Source: Azoarcus sp. (lineage in GTDB: Bacteria; Pseudomonadota; Gammaproteobacteria; Burkholderiales; Rhodocyclaceae). From it: a DNA stretch of 64,000 nt. The notes beneath the pieces are model-generated. The model saw nothing but the letters and a program-made list of their open reading frames with translations, did no database searches and was not told where the DNA came from. The stretch is taken from assembly GCA_031285965.1 (NCBI GenBank), contig JAITVD010000015.1, positions 1 through 64,000 of the forward strand. Direction: 5' to 3'. The position numbers and the translations under genes were made by a program. Of this stretch, positions 48,648 to 59,100 are shown piece after piece (within the stretch, counting starts at the first letter, position 1; each line of letters begins with the position of its first letter).

Positions 48648-49736
48648 ATGGCCAAAAAGACAGCTTTCCTATTTGCATTTATATTGATGGCTGGCCAGTC
48701 CATTGCCAACGACATTTCTCTTGGCATGTATTATTTTGGGGGATGGTCATCCACTTTTGGCCTAGGCGCTCCGACCCCGTGGCGGCGCATCCAAGAATAC
48801 CCAGAAAGGGAGCCATTGCTTGGTTGGTATGATGACTCAAGGCTGGAAACAGTTGGCAGACAACTGGAATGGATGGCTGACTATAACATCGGCTTTGTCG
48901 TATTTTCATGGTACTGGAGTAATAGAATGCCGAAACCTGAGACAGCGGTTCGCTCTTATCTTAATGCCCCGGCACGTGCTCGCATCCCCTATGCGCTGCT
49001 TTGGGCAAATCACGATAAAGCTCCAACGTCAATCGAAGAGTGGGATGAAATGGTTGAATACTGGCTTGCTCGCCATCTGAGCAATCCGGAATATCTAAAA
49101 ATTGACGGGAAACCTGCTGTGTTCATCTTTTCAGCGGACGGTTTTAGAGATCAAGCCAAAGTCATGGGGATAGAACCCGCAAAAATGCTGGAACGTGCCC
49201 GAGATGCCGCTAAGGCGAAAGGGTTGAATGGCCTGTACTTCGTGCTTTGTGTCGCTGCGACTGACTACTGGATCGAAAAGTTTGTTCCGTCCGCTGGTTT
49301 GGATGCGATTACTGGTTATAACTACCACTTCGGCAGAGCGGGGCCTCACAATACCCAAACGCCTCCATCGCATAGTTTTGCTGAACTTGACAGAGGCTAT
49401 CGGATGCAATGGGCATGGATACTGTCGAAATCCAAAATTCCTTATTTTATTCCAATGACATCTGGGTGGGATATGCGCCCCTGGGGAGGAAGCAAGGATC
49501 CGCTCCATGATAATTCCATGTCAGTGCCAGATGAATTTGAGATACACTTGCGTACTGGATACGATGCTATCACTCGGAATCCCGTTAAAACTAAAAGTAT
49601 CGGGATGCTATGTTGCTGGAATGAATATGGAGAAGGTTCAATCATTGAGCCAAGCAAGCGTTATGGTTTTGAATATTTACGGCGCATCCATAATGTTTTT
49701 AGCAGAGAGAAAAATGATATTGTTCATTTTAAATAA
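48648..49736 (+). CDS. secreted WbsX/GH99-like protein, copy 2
   Basis: A 362-residue protein with a signal peptide (AFLFAFILMAGQSIA) and the same domain as copy 1: GMYYFGGWSSTF, FSWYWSNRMPKPE, LLWANHDKAP, GWDMRPWGGSKDPLHDNSMS and CWNEYGEGSIIEPSKRYGFE. It is the only + strand gene in the island and is clearly paralogous to 43655-44725 throughout its length. It is flanked by the AT3 and polymerase genes. Catalysis is unproven; an endo-glycanase or sugar-modifying role on the secreted polymer is inferred. Confidence 0.75.
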   Translation: MAKKTAFLFAFILMAGQSIANDISLGMYYFGGWSSTFGLGAPTPWRRIQEYPEREPLLGWYDDSRLETVGRQLEWMADYNIGFVVFSWYWSNRMPKPETAVRSYLNAPARARIPYALLWANHDKAPTSIEEWDEMVEYWLARHLSNPEYLKIDGKPAVFIFSADGFRDQAKVMGIEPAKMLERARDAAKAKGLNGLYFVLCVAATDYWIEKFVPSAGLDAITGYNYHFGRAGPHNTQTPPSHSFAELDRGYRMQWAWILSKSKIPYFIPMTSGWDMRPWGGSKDPLHDNSMSVPDEFEIHLRTGYDAITRNPVKTKSIGMLCCWNEYGEGSIIEPSKRYGFEYLRRIHNVFSREKNDIVHFK

Positions 49737-49804
49737 ATCATCCGAATATTTTTCATCTATAAGTTTCAGTAGTCGAAAAAATTCTTTTTCGGTTAAATCA
49801 ATAT

Positions 49805-51133
49805 TCACCGTATAGCGGGATCTGTATTCGCCCGTTCGATGCAAGGTTTTGCCGCTTCTTGCAAACGCTGGAGATTTTTTCTTTCCAATATAGCTAATGA
49901 AAATCCAAGCAAAATCTCCATTCCCAATAGGAGTGATTTATTGAATGGACCAGATACAATCCATGTACTAACTAAACAAAAAGCAACAATCCCTTGAATA
50001 ATACGGTTAACCTTCAACCCACTATTTTCAGTATCTATTTCTTTGCGTGCTCTCCAAAATATCCAAAAAAACACATACAAAAATAGAACTAGTCCTAGCG
50101 CACCCGTTTTAACAAGAACGAACATTATTCCGTTATGTAGATGTGTAATATAGCGCTGCGGTTTCCCCGCCAATGGTATGTAAATTCCCAAATCAACTTC
50201 ATAACCTAAGCCATGTCCAAAAAATAAATTAAAAATATTCCCTTCCTTATAAGCTATCAAGGTCCTTGCCGTTTCATAGCCACGAAAATTTAGTGTAATG
50301 CTTGTCTTGTCTGAAAAATCAGCTATTGTCAATTCCTGTTCAATTCGCATAATTTTTCCTAAAAAAGATAAATTATTCTCAGTAAGTGAGTTGATAGAAA
50401 AAGATATGCTAATCAACAATATTATCAAAATACCTGAAAATGCAATTAACTTTCCTAGATGCCTTCCCCATAGATAACCCTTTAATCCAAAATACATAAG
50501 CAGACAGGCTATAATAGAAGTTCTAGAAAACGATAAGATAAAAGATACGGCGCATAGGAAAAAAGCAATACAGAAAATATAGATAGGCATTTTTAAACTT
50601 TTACGCCAATCTCCTAAAGCAGCCAAGAGAAAAGCAAAACTTACGGCTGCCCCCAAAACACCTCCTCCTACTTCTTTTCGGATATCAGTCGCCGTCATTG
50701 AAAATAGTTGTGGATCAATAATAAAATTGGAAATGTGAAATATAGCCTGCACTGTACTTGCATATATAAACATTTTAATTATACCCGTAACGTTCGGAGA
50801 TAGACAACCAAACGTGTACCCTATAAAAATAATTAAAACCGGGTTAAAAAAATACCAAACATCTTTGTAGTAATTATCCCGATTATTATCAATGCTTGAT
50901 ATTGTTCCTGTTACTATCATTAGTAAAAAACAACCTGCAATTAAAAAGAGTGATTTTGGTAAAACTCTTCTTCTAATTATAAAAAATATACTCACTAAAA
51001 TCATAAAATAAATGTTGATAAACGTAATAATTTCAGCAGGAAAATAAGGTGATATTAAAAAAATGATAAATGCGCTATATATAGGCCATACATATTTTGT
51101 ATCGTGCGGGGAGGGGGGGGGGTATTTATTCAT
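49805..51133 (-). CDS. Wzy-like polymerase (O-antigen ligase family) with poly-C tract
   Basis: A 442-residue membrane protein with about 11-12 helices, a large periplasmic loop near residues 250-320 (FRGYETARTLIAY, FGHGLGYEV, ITHLHNGIMFVLVKTG) and the GHG..H motif usual in Wzy/WaaL proteins. It probably polymerises EPS repeat units. The ATG overlaps the stop of the upstream GT2 gene by one base. Codons 4-7 are TAC CCC CCC CCC, a run of ten C that would shift the frame if one base were lost or gained; the copy here is in the open state. Confidence 0.82.
   Translation of the reverse strand: MNKYPPPSPHDTKYVWPIYSAFIIFLISPYFPAEIITFINIYFMILVSIFFIIRRRVLPKSLFLIAGCFLLMIVTGTISSIDNNRDNYYKDVWYFFNPVLIIFIGYTFGCLSPNVTGIIKMFIYASTVQAIFHISNFIIDPQLFSMTATDIRKEVGGGVLGAAVSFAFLLAALGDWRKSLKMPIYIFCIAFFLCAVSFILSFSRTSIIACLLMYFGLKGYLWGRHLGKLIAFSGILIILLISISFSINSLTENNLSFLGKIMRIEQELTIADFSDKTSITLNFRGYETARTLIAYKEGNIFNLFFGHGLGYEVDLGIYIPLAGKPQRYITHLHNGIMFVLVKTGALGLVLFLYVFFWIFWRARKEIDTENSGLKVNRIIQGIVAFCLVSTWIVSGPFNKSLLLGMEILLGFSLAILERKNLQRLQEAAKPCIERANTDPAIR
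51113..51122 (-). repeat. homopolymer tract (C10 on the coding strand)
   Basis: Ten consecutive C on the minus strand, followed after one T by another CCCC. It lies in codons 4-7 of the polymerase gene, in DNA that is otherwise very AT-rich, so it is not explained by composition. Such tracts in surface-structure genes commonly mediate phase variation. Confidence 0.7.
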
Positions 51134-52098
51134 TACAACATCTCTAATAATTTGTTAGCACCCTCATAAAACGCAAAACTCTTTTCTTTCGCAATCAATT
51201 TATTTTTTCCATGCGAAAACAGTGATTTTACTAAAAAAGCTAGTGCCCTTATATGAAAAACACAAGAGAGCGAAAAAAAAGTAATTTTAGATACAATTGA
51301 TGAATAATATTTCAAATAATAGTTTTTATATGAATGTACTGTCCTCAGTAAAGCCATACGACCAACCCAGTCCTTCCCTGCGCCTTCATAATGCGTGACA
51401 GTAACGGATGACAAATAAGCATTTTTTTTCCCTAGCTTACGCACCCGTAAACAATAATCAACATCTTCACAGTACATAAAAAAGTTTTCATCAAACCCCT
51501 TTATAGATTCCCAAATATCTCTGCGGGTTGCCAAGCAAGCTCCTGATATCCAATCAACTCCAAAATGTGAAATTTTATAAAAAACAGAATTCGTCTGAAC
51601 TCGCCTGAAAATAGATGGAAGCCAAAAGTATTTTTCCAAGCCAATCCACGAAAGCACCAGCCTTAGGGGTGTATGGTCTAACCCTACAGAAAATTGCGGG
51701 CGACCATCTCCATAAATAAGTCGGCAACCCACAGCACCTGCATCCTCTTTTAGGGCAAAATCAATTAGAGGATCAAGACAAGACTCAATACGTGTGTCAT
51801 TATTCAGAAGCAAGATAATTTTTCCATGAGCACTGGAATCTATAGCTCGATTATTTCCTTTTGTGAAACCTAAATTTTCAAGCGATTCAATATATTGAAT
51901 ATCTTTTCTCTCCCGTAAATAATATTGACTTCCATCAGTAGAGGCATTATCAATGACAATAGTTTCAAACGTATATCGCTCAAATGCTGTACTCAAAGAA
52001 TCTAAGCATTTCTCCAAAAAATTCATGCCATTAAAATTAACAATTACTACAGAAACATCAGGCGTTGATTTATCTGACTGAGAAAAATTTTTATCCAT
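51133..52098 (-). CDS. glycosyltransferase family 2 (rhamnosyltransferase-like)
   Basis: A 321-residue GT-A enzyme: VSVVIVNFNGMNFLEKCLDS, ETIVIDNASTDGS, ENLGFTKGNNRAI and LLLNNDTRI (metal-binding acidic motif), then FMYCEDVDYCLRVRKLG. This pattern is typical of the rhamnosyltransferase-like GT2 subgroup. It overlaps the upstream GT4 gene by 8 bp and the downstream polymerase by 1 bp, so translation is coupled. Confidence 0.9.
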   Translation of the reverse strand: MDKNFSQSDKSTPDVSVVIVNFNGMNFLEKCLDSLSTAFERYTFETIVIDNASTDGSQYYLRERKDIQYIESLENLGFTKGNNRAIDSSAHGKIILLLNNDTRIESCLDPLIDFALKEDAGAVGCRLIYGDGRPQFSVGLDHTPLRLVLSWIGLEKYFWLPSIFRRVQTNSVFYKISHFGVDWISGACLATRRDIWESIKGFDENFFMYCEDVDYCLRVRKLGKKNAYLSSVTVTHYEGAGKDWVGRMALLRTVHSYKNYYLKYYSSIVSKITFFSLSCVFHIRALAFLVKSLFSHGKNKLIAKEKSFAFYEGANKLLEML

Positions 52099-53209
52099 TA
52101 TTCAACCCTTTTTCCATAAAAGAAATCAGTAATTCTTCATATTGTTTAAGGATATGACTCCAAGTAAACTCGTCCAAATAACGTTGCAAGTTTTTCTCAC
52201 GTATCATGTCCAGAATATCTGGTTTAGACAGAACAAACTCCAGAACTACAGATAAAGACTCTGCGTCTGCGAAATAATAACCTGACTCGCCCAATACCCA
52301 ACGGTTAAAGCGGTTATTGTGCGCTATGACTACATTACTAGCCGCCATTGCTTCTACTAGGGACGGATTAGTCCCCCCCACCTGATGACCGTGAAAATAG
52401 GCTAGACAATAAAAGCGTAGTGACTGCACAATACTTTTATCATAAATTGCACCTATAAAAATAACTTCATCACTTGCAGCTTCTAGTACTTTTCTTTGAA
52501 AATCATTATTGCTTATATTGTAATTTCCAAGCACCACAAGATTCATGTTACGGGGTTTCTTTGAAAATTCTTGCACAATTTCAAGTATTGAATTTTCAGG
52601 TTCTGGCCGCGCAATCAGTGTAAAATAATTGCGCGGTTTCAAACCCCATTTTTCCAGATGAGTTTCAGATACCTGACCAATGCCTTCAGCGCCATAAAGA
52701 ATAGTTGTTATTTTTTTCGGATATGTATGAGAACTTAAATGATTTTTGATTTCTGGATGATCGGCAATCAAATAATTTCCAAAATAACAAGCGGCTCGCT
52801 CATTCAACCAAAGCCATATTTTTGCGACAATATTCCATTTAGAACGCCGCCACTCAATACCATCCATACAGACAATATTTTGAATGCCACTCAGACGCAA
52901 GCGAACCCAAAAGATAGCCGTATTATATCCACATGTAAGGCATAGATCTTTATGCTTCGCGGCATGCTTAATCGTCAGCCAATCAAACACAACCGTTCCC
53001 AAAGCACCTTGCTGGCGCACAGGAATATGGACACGTTCTACTCCGCACCACTCATCGCACCAAAGGGAACCACTCCCTTCTTCTTGGCAATAGACTGTGA
53101 CCGGCCATCCTTTGGAGACTAAATAAAGCGACAATTGCTCCGCAAAAGTTTCAAACCCACCATGTGCCCCCGGAACACCACGGGTACCAATAATTCTGAT
53201 TTTTTTCAT
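52091..53209 (-). CDS. DUF1972-type glycosyltransferase family 4
   Basis: GT-B enzyme with the DUF1972 N-terminus KIRIIGTRGVPGAHGGFETF and IVCMDGIEWRRSKW, followed by a GT4 donor domain (FTLIARPEPENSILEIVQEF, GGTNPSLVEAMAAS). These proteins are usually rhamnosyl or fucosyl transferases of EPS units. The start is taken at the ATG 53209 (372 residues), 11 bp after the epsI stop; in-frame TTG 53224 and ATG 53218 are alternatives. Confidence 0.88.
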   Translation of the reverse strand: MKKIRIIGTRGVPGAHGGFETFAEQLSLYLVSKGWPVTVYCQEEGSGSLWCDEWCGVERVHIPVRQQGALGTVVFDWLTIKHAAKHKDLCLTCGYNTAIFWVRLRLSGIQNIVCMDGIEWRRSKWNIVAKIWLWLNERAACYFGNYLIADHPEIKNHLSSHTYPKKITTILYGAEGIGQVSETHLEKWGLKPRNYFTLIARPEPENSILEIVQEFSKKPRNMNLVVLGNYNISNNDFQRKVLEAASDEVIFIGAIYDKSIVQSLRFYCLAYFHGHQVGGTNPSLVEAMAASNVVIAHNNRFNRWVLGESGYYFADAESLSVVLEFVLSKPDILDMIREKNLQRYLDEFTWSHILKQYEELLISFMEKGLNNG

Positions 53210-53220
53210 CTTGTCCATCC

Positions 53221-53904
53221 TCAATTCATCACTTTAGAGCCAAGCAAAATTTTTCGGGATTCGGGCGACAATGCAGGAAGCAATTCATTGATAAACTTAT
53301 CCTGCAACGCATAAGAATCATGAGCATCTGGATTTATTTCAGAAACACGAAACAAGATTCCATCTGGAATATGACCACTCAAACCATACCGAATACGGAC
53401 TAGCGTCTGTTCTACCAAACCACGTACCAACACATCCCCTAAGCGTATCCAATAAGTCACAGGCTCATGCCGCTTTCCCAACTGAGCTACGACTCGCATA
53501 ACCGGGAATGAAACTGTTCCTGCCTGAAGCATGTCTTTCCGCTTGCTTGCTATCTGAAATCCTTGAGCGGGATAACAAACTTCCGGCTTATGAATCTGTT
53601 TGTCATGCGATTGATCCGCACCATATGCAAGAGATAGCATGATGCGCCGCCCTTCAGTATTGACGTAAGTACGAGATAATAATTTTGAATAAATCTGGTC
53701 AAGGATAGTCTGGGTCTGTGGATTGATGACTCCTGCCGCATTCCTCTCTTCCATTTGCCAATCAGCAAATTTCTGCGGAATGATAGCCTCAATATCAAAC
53801 TCAACCACCTGAACTCCTGCACTCGGCGTTAACACATGCGCCAGAATTGATGCAAAAAGCATCGCCAAAGCAATCAAAAGTGCACGGAAAGTTATAGAAG
53901 GCAT
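53221..53904 (-). CDS. epsI: EpsI family exosortase-associated protein
   Basis: A 227-residue protein with an N-terminal membrane helix (ALLIALAMLFASILAHVLTP) and the EpsI domain: IIPQKFADWQMEE, HKPEVCYPAQGFQIAS and PVTYWIRLGD. The C-Y-P motif is the family's hallmark. EpsI is found fused or adjacent to exosortases in EPS loci; its exact role is unknown. It lies between the acyltransferase and the DUF1972 glycosyltransferase in the xrtB operon. Confidence 0.92.
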   Translation of the reverse strand: MPSITFRALLIALAMLFASILAHVLTPSAGVQVVEFDIEAIIPQKFADWQMEERNAAGVINPQTQTILDQIYSKLLSRTYVNTEGRRIMLSLAYGADQSHDKQIHKPEVCYPAQGFQIASKRKDMLQAGTVSFPVMRVVAQLGKRHEPVTYWIRLGDVLVRGLVEQTLVRIRYGLSGHIPDGILFRVSEINPDAHDSYALQDKFINELLPALSPESRKILLGSKVMN

Positions 53905-53982
53905 AATCTTTCCACCTGAATTGCAGAAAACTCGCAGAAAATATTTCTCATCTATTTCTCCTAGAATATACTTTTTGCATCT

Positions 53983-54534
53983 TCAGTCATCTCCAACCGA
54001 TAGGTTTTTAATCCGTTGGGCAGGTGTCCCTGCATAAAGACCATTTGGCAAGGTAGACTCAATAACGGTCGCATTTGCTGCAATAACACAACCTTCCCTG
54101 AGCGTTATACCTGGAAGAATAGTGGCTCCCATACCAATCCAGCAACCACGTTCAATAATAACGGGCTTTTTTATGTCAACCGATCCAGAGCCTCTCCTAA
54201 AAACGTTATTCGCATATTCATGTGTGCCAGTAAGGATTCTCACATACGGACCTATGCGTACATTTTCTTCTAGTTTTATCATAGAAGATCCGTCTAAAAA
54301 ACAACCTATATTTATAGCTACATTTATATCACAATACAACTTATTCGACCCAATAAATACACCTTCCGCAATTATGGAGGAAGGATGAATTTTGCATCCA
54401 ATCAATCTTAAAAATATAACTCTAATTCGCCTAGGAAATATTGCGGACATTTGAAAAGAATTTAGTATCCGCCATGTATAAGTCAAGAATCTGGACTGCT
54501 TGTTATATCTCGGAAATATATGAAACATCTTCAT
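53983..54534 (-). CDS. left-handed beta-helix (hexapeptide-repeat) acyltransferase
   Basis: A 183-residue transferase with the WcaF/maltose-acetyltransferase layout: hexapeptide repeats from about residue 50 (SSIIAEGVFIGSNKL, VRIGPYVRILTGTHEY with catalytic His), then KPVIIERGCWIGMGATILPG and YAGTPAQRIKNL. It probably O-acetylates an EPS sugar in the cytoplasm. AGGAGGT just before the ATG is a near-perfect ribosome site. It lies 8 bp after xrtB. Confidence 0.9.
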   Translation of the reverse strand: MKMFHIFPRYNKQSRFLTYTWRILNSFQMSAIFPRRIRVIFLRLIGCKIHPSSIIAEGVFIGSNKLYCDINVAINIGCFLDGSSMIKLEENVRIGPYVRILTGTHEYANNVFRRGSGSVDIKKPVIIERGCWIGMGATILPGITLREGCVIAANATVIESTLPNGLYAGTPAQRIKNLSVGDD

Positions 54535-54542
54535 GCCACCTC

Positions 54543-55433
54543 CTACTGTTTTTTACTCTGCCAATTGCAGGTAAAAATAACACGTATTAGCGAATCAACA
54601 CCTATGATAAGCAGCAGTGCGCTCAAGAACAGCACCATACCTGCAAATCCATGTAGAAAACCTTGTCCCACTTCATCTCCAAAGTAATAGGTGACTAAAG
54701 TCAGCACCATCACACGAATGACATTGGCAGCAAAAGAAATCGGTACAATAAGAATTGCAAGGGCAACATTCCTGACAAGCGATTCGTGCCTTACCAAGTT
54801 GAGATAAAGCAGCCCTAGAGATTCCAATGTAAATAACGTATGCAGACCCGCGCAAGCATCCGCAACAAGTAATTGGTATTGACCTATTTGGAGAACAACT
54901 CCTGATCTAGCAATTGGATAACCCACCTGATAGAGCACATTTTCAGCGACAGCGGACACGGCTATTTTCATCGGCATCGTTACCGCATCGACCAACGACC
55001 CGGGCAACGGAACCATGAACATCATGAAAAATAGGGGAAACCAGCCTATTTTCATTGCGCGTGCGCCCAGCAAGACCAATCCTGCGCCGAGCAGTATCCA
55101 GAGCAAGGAACCCACCTCAAGAATAGGTACGTCCTGTGAGCGACCAAGAATGTATGCCAACAAACCAACAACTATGAAGAGCCAACCCGCGCTGGTTCCT
55201 TTTTGCCTTTCCCTTGCGGCAAAGATTTCTGGCCACTTGCGATAGAACAACCACACCGAGATAGCTAGCACGATTGGCCCGTGCGCTTGATCGTCTGAAC
55301 TCCAGATTCCTTGAAACAGCCTGACACCAGTCGGGATGTACATGACGCACAGCCCTACCAGCACAATCAACCACGGAGCAAATTCTTCTATTTTCTGGCG
55401 AACCGAAACTGAGTCATCGAAGTTCAAGACCAT
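54543..55433 (-). CDS. xrtB: exosortase B
   Basis: A 296-residue membrane peptidase with about eight helices. Catalytic triad motifs are all present: Cys in VADACAGLHTLFTLESLGLL, Arg in AANVIRVMVLTL, His in FLHGFAGMVLF. The N-terminal SSDDQAHGPIVLAIS is typical of exosortases. The B subgroup is assigned from the sequence near GRSQDVPILEVGS and from the adjacent epsI. Exosortases process PEP-CTERM proteins during export; in EPS loci they are tied to polymer production. It heads the EPS operon, with a 195-bp gap to greA. Confidence 0.9.
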   Translation of the reverse strand: MVLNFDDSVSVRQKIEEFAPWLIVLVGLCVMYIPTGVRLFQGIWSSDDQAHGPIVLAISVWLFYRKWPEIFAARERQKGTSAGWLFIVVGLLAYILGRSQDVPILEVGSLLWILLGAGLVLLGARAMKIGWFPLFFMMFMVPLPGSLVDAVTMPMKIAVSAVAENVLYQVGYPIARSGVVLQIGQYQLLVADACAGLHTLFTLESLGLLYLNLVRHESLVRNVALAILIVPISFAANVIRVMVLTLVTYYFGDEVGQGFLHGFAGMVLFLSALLLIIGVDSLIRVIFTCNWQSKKQ

Positions 55434-55628
55434 ACGAACCGCCTTTTGATAAAGCCAAAGAGCACACTAAGGATTGGAGAATACTAGCATATCGAGAGAT
55501 ACAAAATATCGTTTCACGCATCCGACGGCTTCATCAAGCCATTCTCTCCTTGCACCCGCCCTCAAGGCAATCTCTATGGATAATCATGGCGACGGGTAAG
55601 CGCGGCAGCAAGGCTTCCAACCCCCCGT

Positions 55629-56105
55629 TCAGACATACTCGACTTTGATGATTTCGTACTCCCGTGTGCCGCTGGGCGCTTGCACTTCGGCGATGTCTCC
55701 GGCGTACTTGCCGATGAGCGCACGAGCTACCGGGGAATTGACGGAGATTTTGCCGACACGGATGTCCGCTTCATCATCGCCGACAATCTGGTAAGTCGTG
55801 GTCTGAGCGGAATCCATGTCTTCCAGCGTGACCGTGGCGCCAAACACGCAGCGGCCATCCGCGTCGAGCAAGGCCGGGTCGATGATCTGGGCATTGGCGA
55901 GCTTGTTTTCGACATCGAGGATGCGCCCTTCGATGAAGCCTTGGCGGTCCTTGGCGGCATCGTATTCGGCGTTTTCGGAAAGGTCGCCGTGCGAACGCGC
56001 CTCGGCGATAGCGGCGATCACTGCCGGACGCTCGACGGTTTTCAGGCGATGCAGTTCGGCGCGCAGGGCTTCAGCGCCCGCGAGGGTCAAAGGTATCTTT
56101 ATCAT
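55629..56105 (-). CDS. greA: transcription elongation factor GreA
   Basis: Rescues backtracked RNA polymerase by stimulating transcript cleavage. The 158 residues form an N-terminal coiled coil with the acidic tip [20 protein letters not shown] and a C-terminal FKBP-like domain ([20 protein letters not shown]). It begins 9 bp after carB, the classical carA-carB-greA order. Confidence 0.96.
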   Translation of the reverse strand: MIKIPLTLAGAEALRAELHRLKTVERPAVIAAIAEARSHGDLSENAEYDAAKDRQGFIEGRILDVENKLANAQIIDPALLDADGRCVFGATVTLEDMDSAQTTTYQIVGDDEADIRVGKISVNSPVARALIGKYAGDIAEVQAPSGTREYEIIKVEYV

Positions 56106-56114
56106 CGGCTTGGT

Positions 56115-59100
56115 TTATTTGAGTTTCGCGTGAAGTTCTTGCAGGGCGCAAACATCCATCCTGGCAAGATGGCGCATCCCCATGCAGGCTGCCTGAGCGC
56201 CTTCAATGGTGGTAAATACGGTGACTTTGGCCGCCAAGGCGCTGACACGGATGGAACACGAGTCGGCCACCGCCTGACGCTTGCCTTCCACCGTATTGAT
56301 GACAAGGGCAATTTCGTCGTTCTTAATCATGTCGACGATATGGGGACGGCCTTCATTCACCTTGTTCACTGGCGTGACTGGCAGTCCGGCGGCTTCGATG
56401 ACGGCTGCCGTGCCGCGTGTGGCGACGAGGGAAAAACCGAGTTCCACCAAATCGCGGGCGATTTCGACTGCGGCGGAGCGATCCGAGTGCTTGACGCTGA
56501 TGAACGCCTTGCCGGAAGTCGGCAGCCGCACTCCCGCGCCCAGTTGGCTCTTGATGAAAGCCTCCGGGAAACTCTTGCCCACGCCCATGACCTCGCCGGT
56601 CGATTTCATCTCGGGGCCGAGAATCGTGTCGACGCCGGGAAATTTGATGAAGGGAAACACGGCCTCTTTCACCGAGTAGTACGGCGGCACGACTTCGCCC
56701 GCGACTCCTTGGCTCTTCAGGCTTTGCCCCGCCATGCAACGGGCAGCAATTTTCGCCAGTTGCAGCCCGCAAGCCTTGGAGACGAAAGGCACGGTGCGCG
56801 ATGCCCTTGGATTGACTTCGAGCACGTAGACGGTGGCCTCATCCCCTTCGCCCTGAATGGCGAACTGCACGTTCATGAGGCCGCAGACATTGAGCGCGCG
56901 GGCAAGCAAGCGTGTTTGCCGCCGCAGTTCGTCCTGAAGCGCGGGGGTCAGCGTGTAAGGCGGCAGCGAGCAGGCCGAGTCGCCCGAGTGCACGCCCGCC
57001 TGTTCGATGTGCTCCATGATGCCGCCGATGATGACCTCTTCCCCGTCAGAGAGCGCGTCGACATCGACCTCCGTGGCATCGTTGAGGAAGCGGTCGAGCA
57101 GCACCGGGGATTCGTTGCTGACCTTGACGGCCTCGCGCATGTAGCGTTCGAGGTCTTTCTGCTCATGGACGATTTCCATCGCCCGCCCGCCCAGCACATA
57201 GGAAGGGCGCACGACCAGCGGATAGCCAATTTCGGCGGCAAGGCGCACGGCGGCCTCGGGCGTGCGCGCGGTGCGGTTGGGCGGCTGGCGCAGCCCCAAA
57301 TCGTTCAGGAATTTCTGGAAACGCTCGCGGTCTTCGGCGGCGTCAATCATGTCCGGGCTGGTTCCGATGATGGGCACGCCGTTTTCCTCAAACGCGCGGG
57401 CGCGTTTGAGCGGCGTCTGCCCGCCGAACTGGACGATAACGCCGTCGGGCTTTTCGATATGGACGATTTCTAGGATGTCCTCCAGCGTAATCGGCTCGAA
57501 ATACAGGCGGTCGGAGGTGTCGTAGTCGGTGGAAACGGTTTCGGGATTGCAGTTGACCATGATGGTTTCATAGCCATCTTCCCGCAGCGCCAGCGCCGCA
57601 TGGACGCAGCAGTAGTCGAATTCGATGCCTTGCCCAATGCGGTTCGGCCCGCCGCCAAGCACCATGATTTTCTTGCGGTCGGTGGGCTGGACTTCGCACT
57701 CTTCCTCGTAGGAGGAATACAGATAGGCGGTGGCGGCGGCGAATTCTCCCGCGCAGGTATCGACCCGCTTGAACACGGGACGCACGCCGAGCATGTGCCG
57801 AGCGAGCCGCACGCTGGTCTCGTCGCTGTTCAGGAGCTTCGCCAAGCGGCGGTCGGAAAAGCCCTTGCGCTTGAGTTCCCGCATTTCATCGGCGGAAAGC
57901 GCCTTGAGCGAACGTCCCGCGAGCGCCTTCTCGCTGGCGACGATGTCCTCGATCTGGGCGAGGAACCACGGGTCAATGCCCGTGAGCTGGTTCAGCTTCT
58001 CGATGCCATAGCCTTCGCGCAACGCCTGCCCCACATACCAGATGCGCTGCGCGCCGGGGTTGGCAAGCTCGTGCTCCATGTCCTCGTGGTCGGTCTCAAT
58101 CTCGTCCAGCCCATACGCGCCAACTTCCAGCCCCCGGAGCGCCTTCTGGAAGGTCTCCTGAAAAGTGCGTCCGATAGCCATGACTTCGCCCACGGATTTC
58201 ATCTGCGTAGTCAGCCGGTCGTTTGCCTGCGGAAATTTCTCAAACGCGAAGCGCGGAATCTTGATAACAACGTAGTCAATGGTTGGCTCAAAGGAAACCG
58301 GCGTCGCGCCGCCCGTAATCTCGTTCTTCAGTTCATCGAGCGTGTAGCCCACAGCCAGCTTGGCCGCGACCTTGGCAATCGGAAAGCCCGTGGCCTTGGA
58401 GGCGAGCGCCGAGGAGCGCGACACGCGGGGGTTCATCTCAATCACAATCATGCGCCCGTCTTTAGGGCTAATCGCAAACTGCACGTTCGAGCCGCCAGTA
58501 TCCACGCCGATTTCGCGCAGGATGGCAATCGAAGCATTGCGGACAAGCTGGTATTCCTTGTCGGTCAAAGTCTGCGCGGGCGCGACGGTAATCGAGTCGC
58601 CCGTGTGCACCCCCATCGGGTCGAGGTTTTCGATGGAGCAGATGATAATGCAATTATCATTTTTGTCGCGCACCACCTCCATCTCGATTTCTTTCCAGCC
58701 CAGCAAAGATTCTTCAATTAAGAGTTCGTTGGTGGGGCTAGCCTCCAGCCCGCGCCTGCATATCTCATGGAATTCTTCCATGTTGTAGGCCACGCCGCCG
58801 CCCGTGCCACCCAAGGTGAAGCTGGGGCGGATGATGGCGGGAAAGCCGATGCCGCCCTGCACCTGCAAGGCTTCTTCCATGCTGTGGGCGATGCCGGAAC
58901 GCGCGGAACCCAGCCCGATGCGGGTCATCGCGTCTTTGAACTTGAGCCGATCCTCGGCTTTGTCGATGGCCGTTCGGGAAGCGCCAATCAGTTCGACGCC
59001 GTATTTTTCCAGCACGCCGTTTTTGGCAAGATCCAACGCGCAGTTCAGCGCCGTCTGCCCGCCCATCGTCGGCAAAATCGCGTCGGGGCGCTCTTTTTCG

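Noticed and set aside
55680-57473. 597-codon + strand ORF across greA and carB
   Set aside because: It runs antisense to strongly conserved greA and carB; a long open antisense frame is expected from GC-rich third-position bias and its product resembles no family.
57600-58721. 373-codon + strand ORF over carB
   Set aside because: Antisense shadow of the carB ATP-grasp region.
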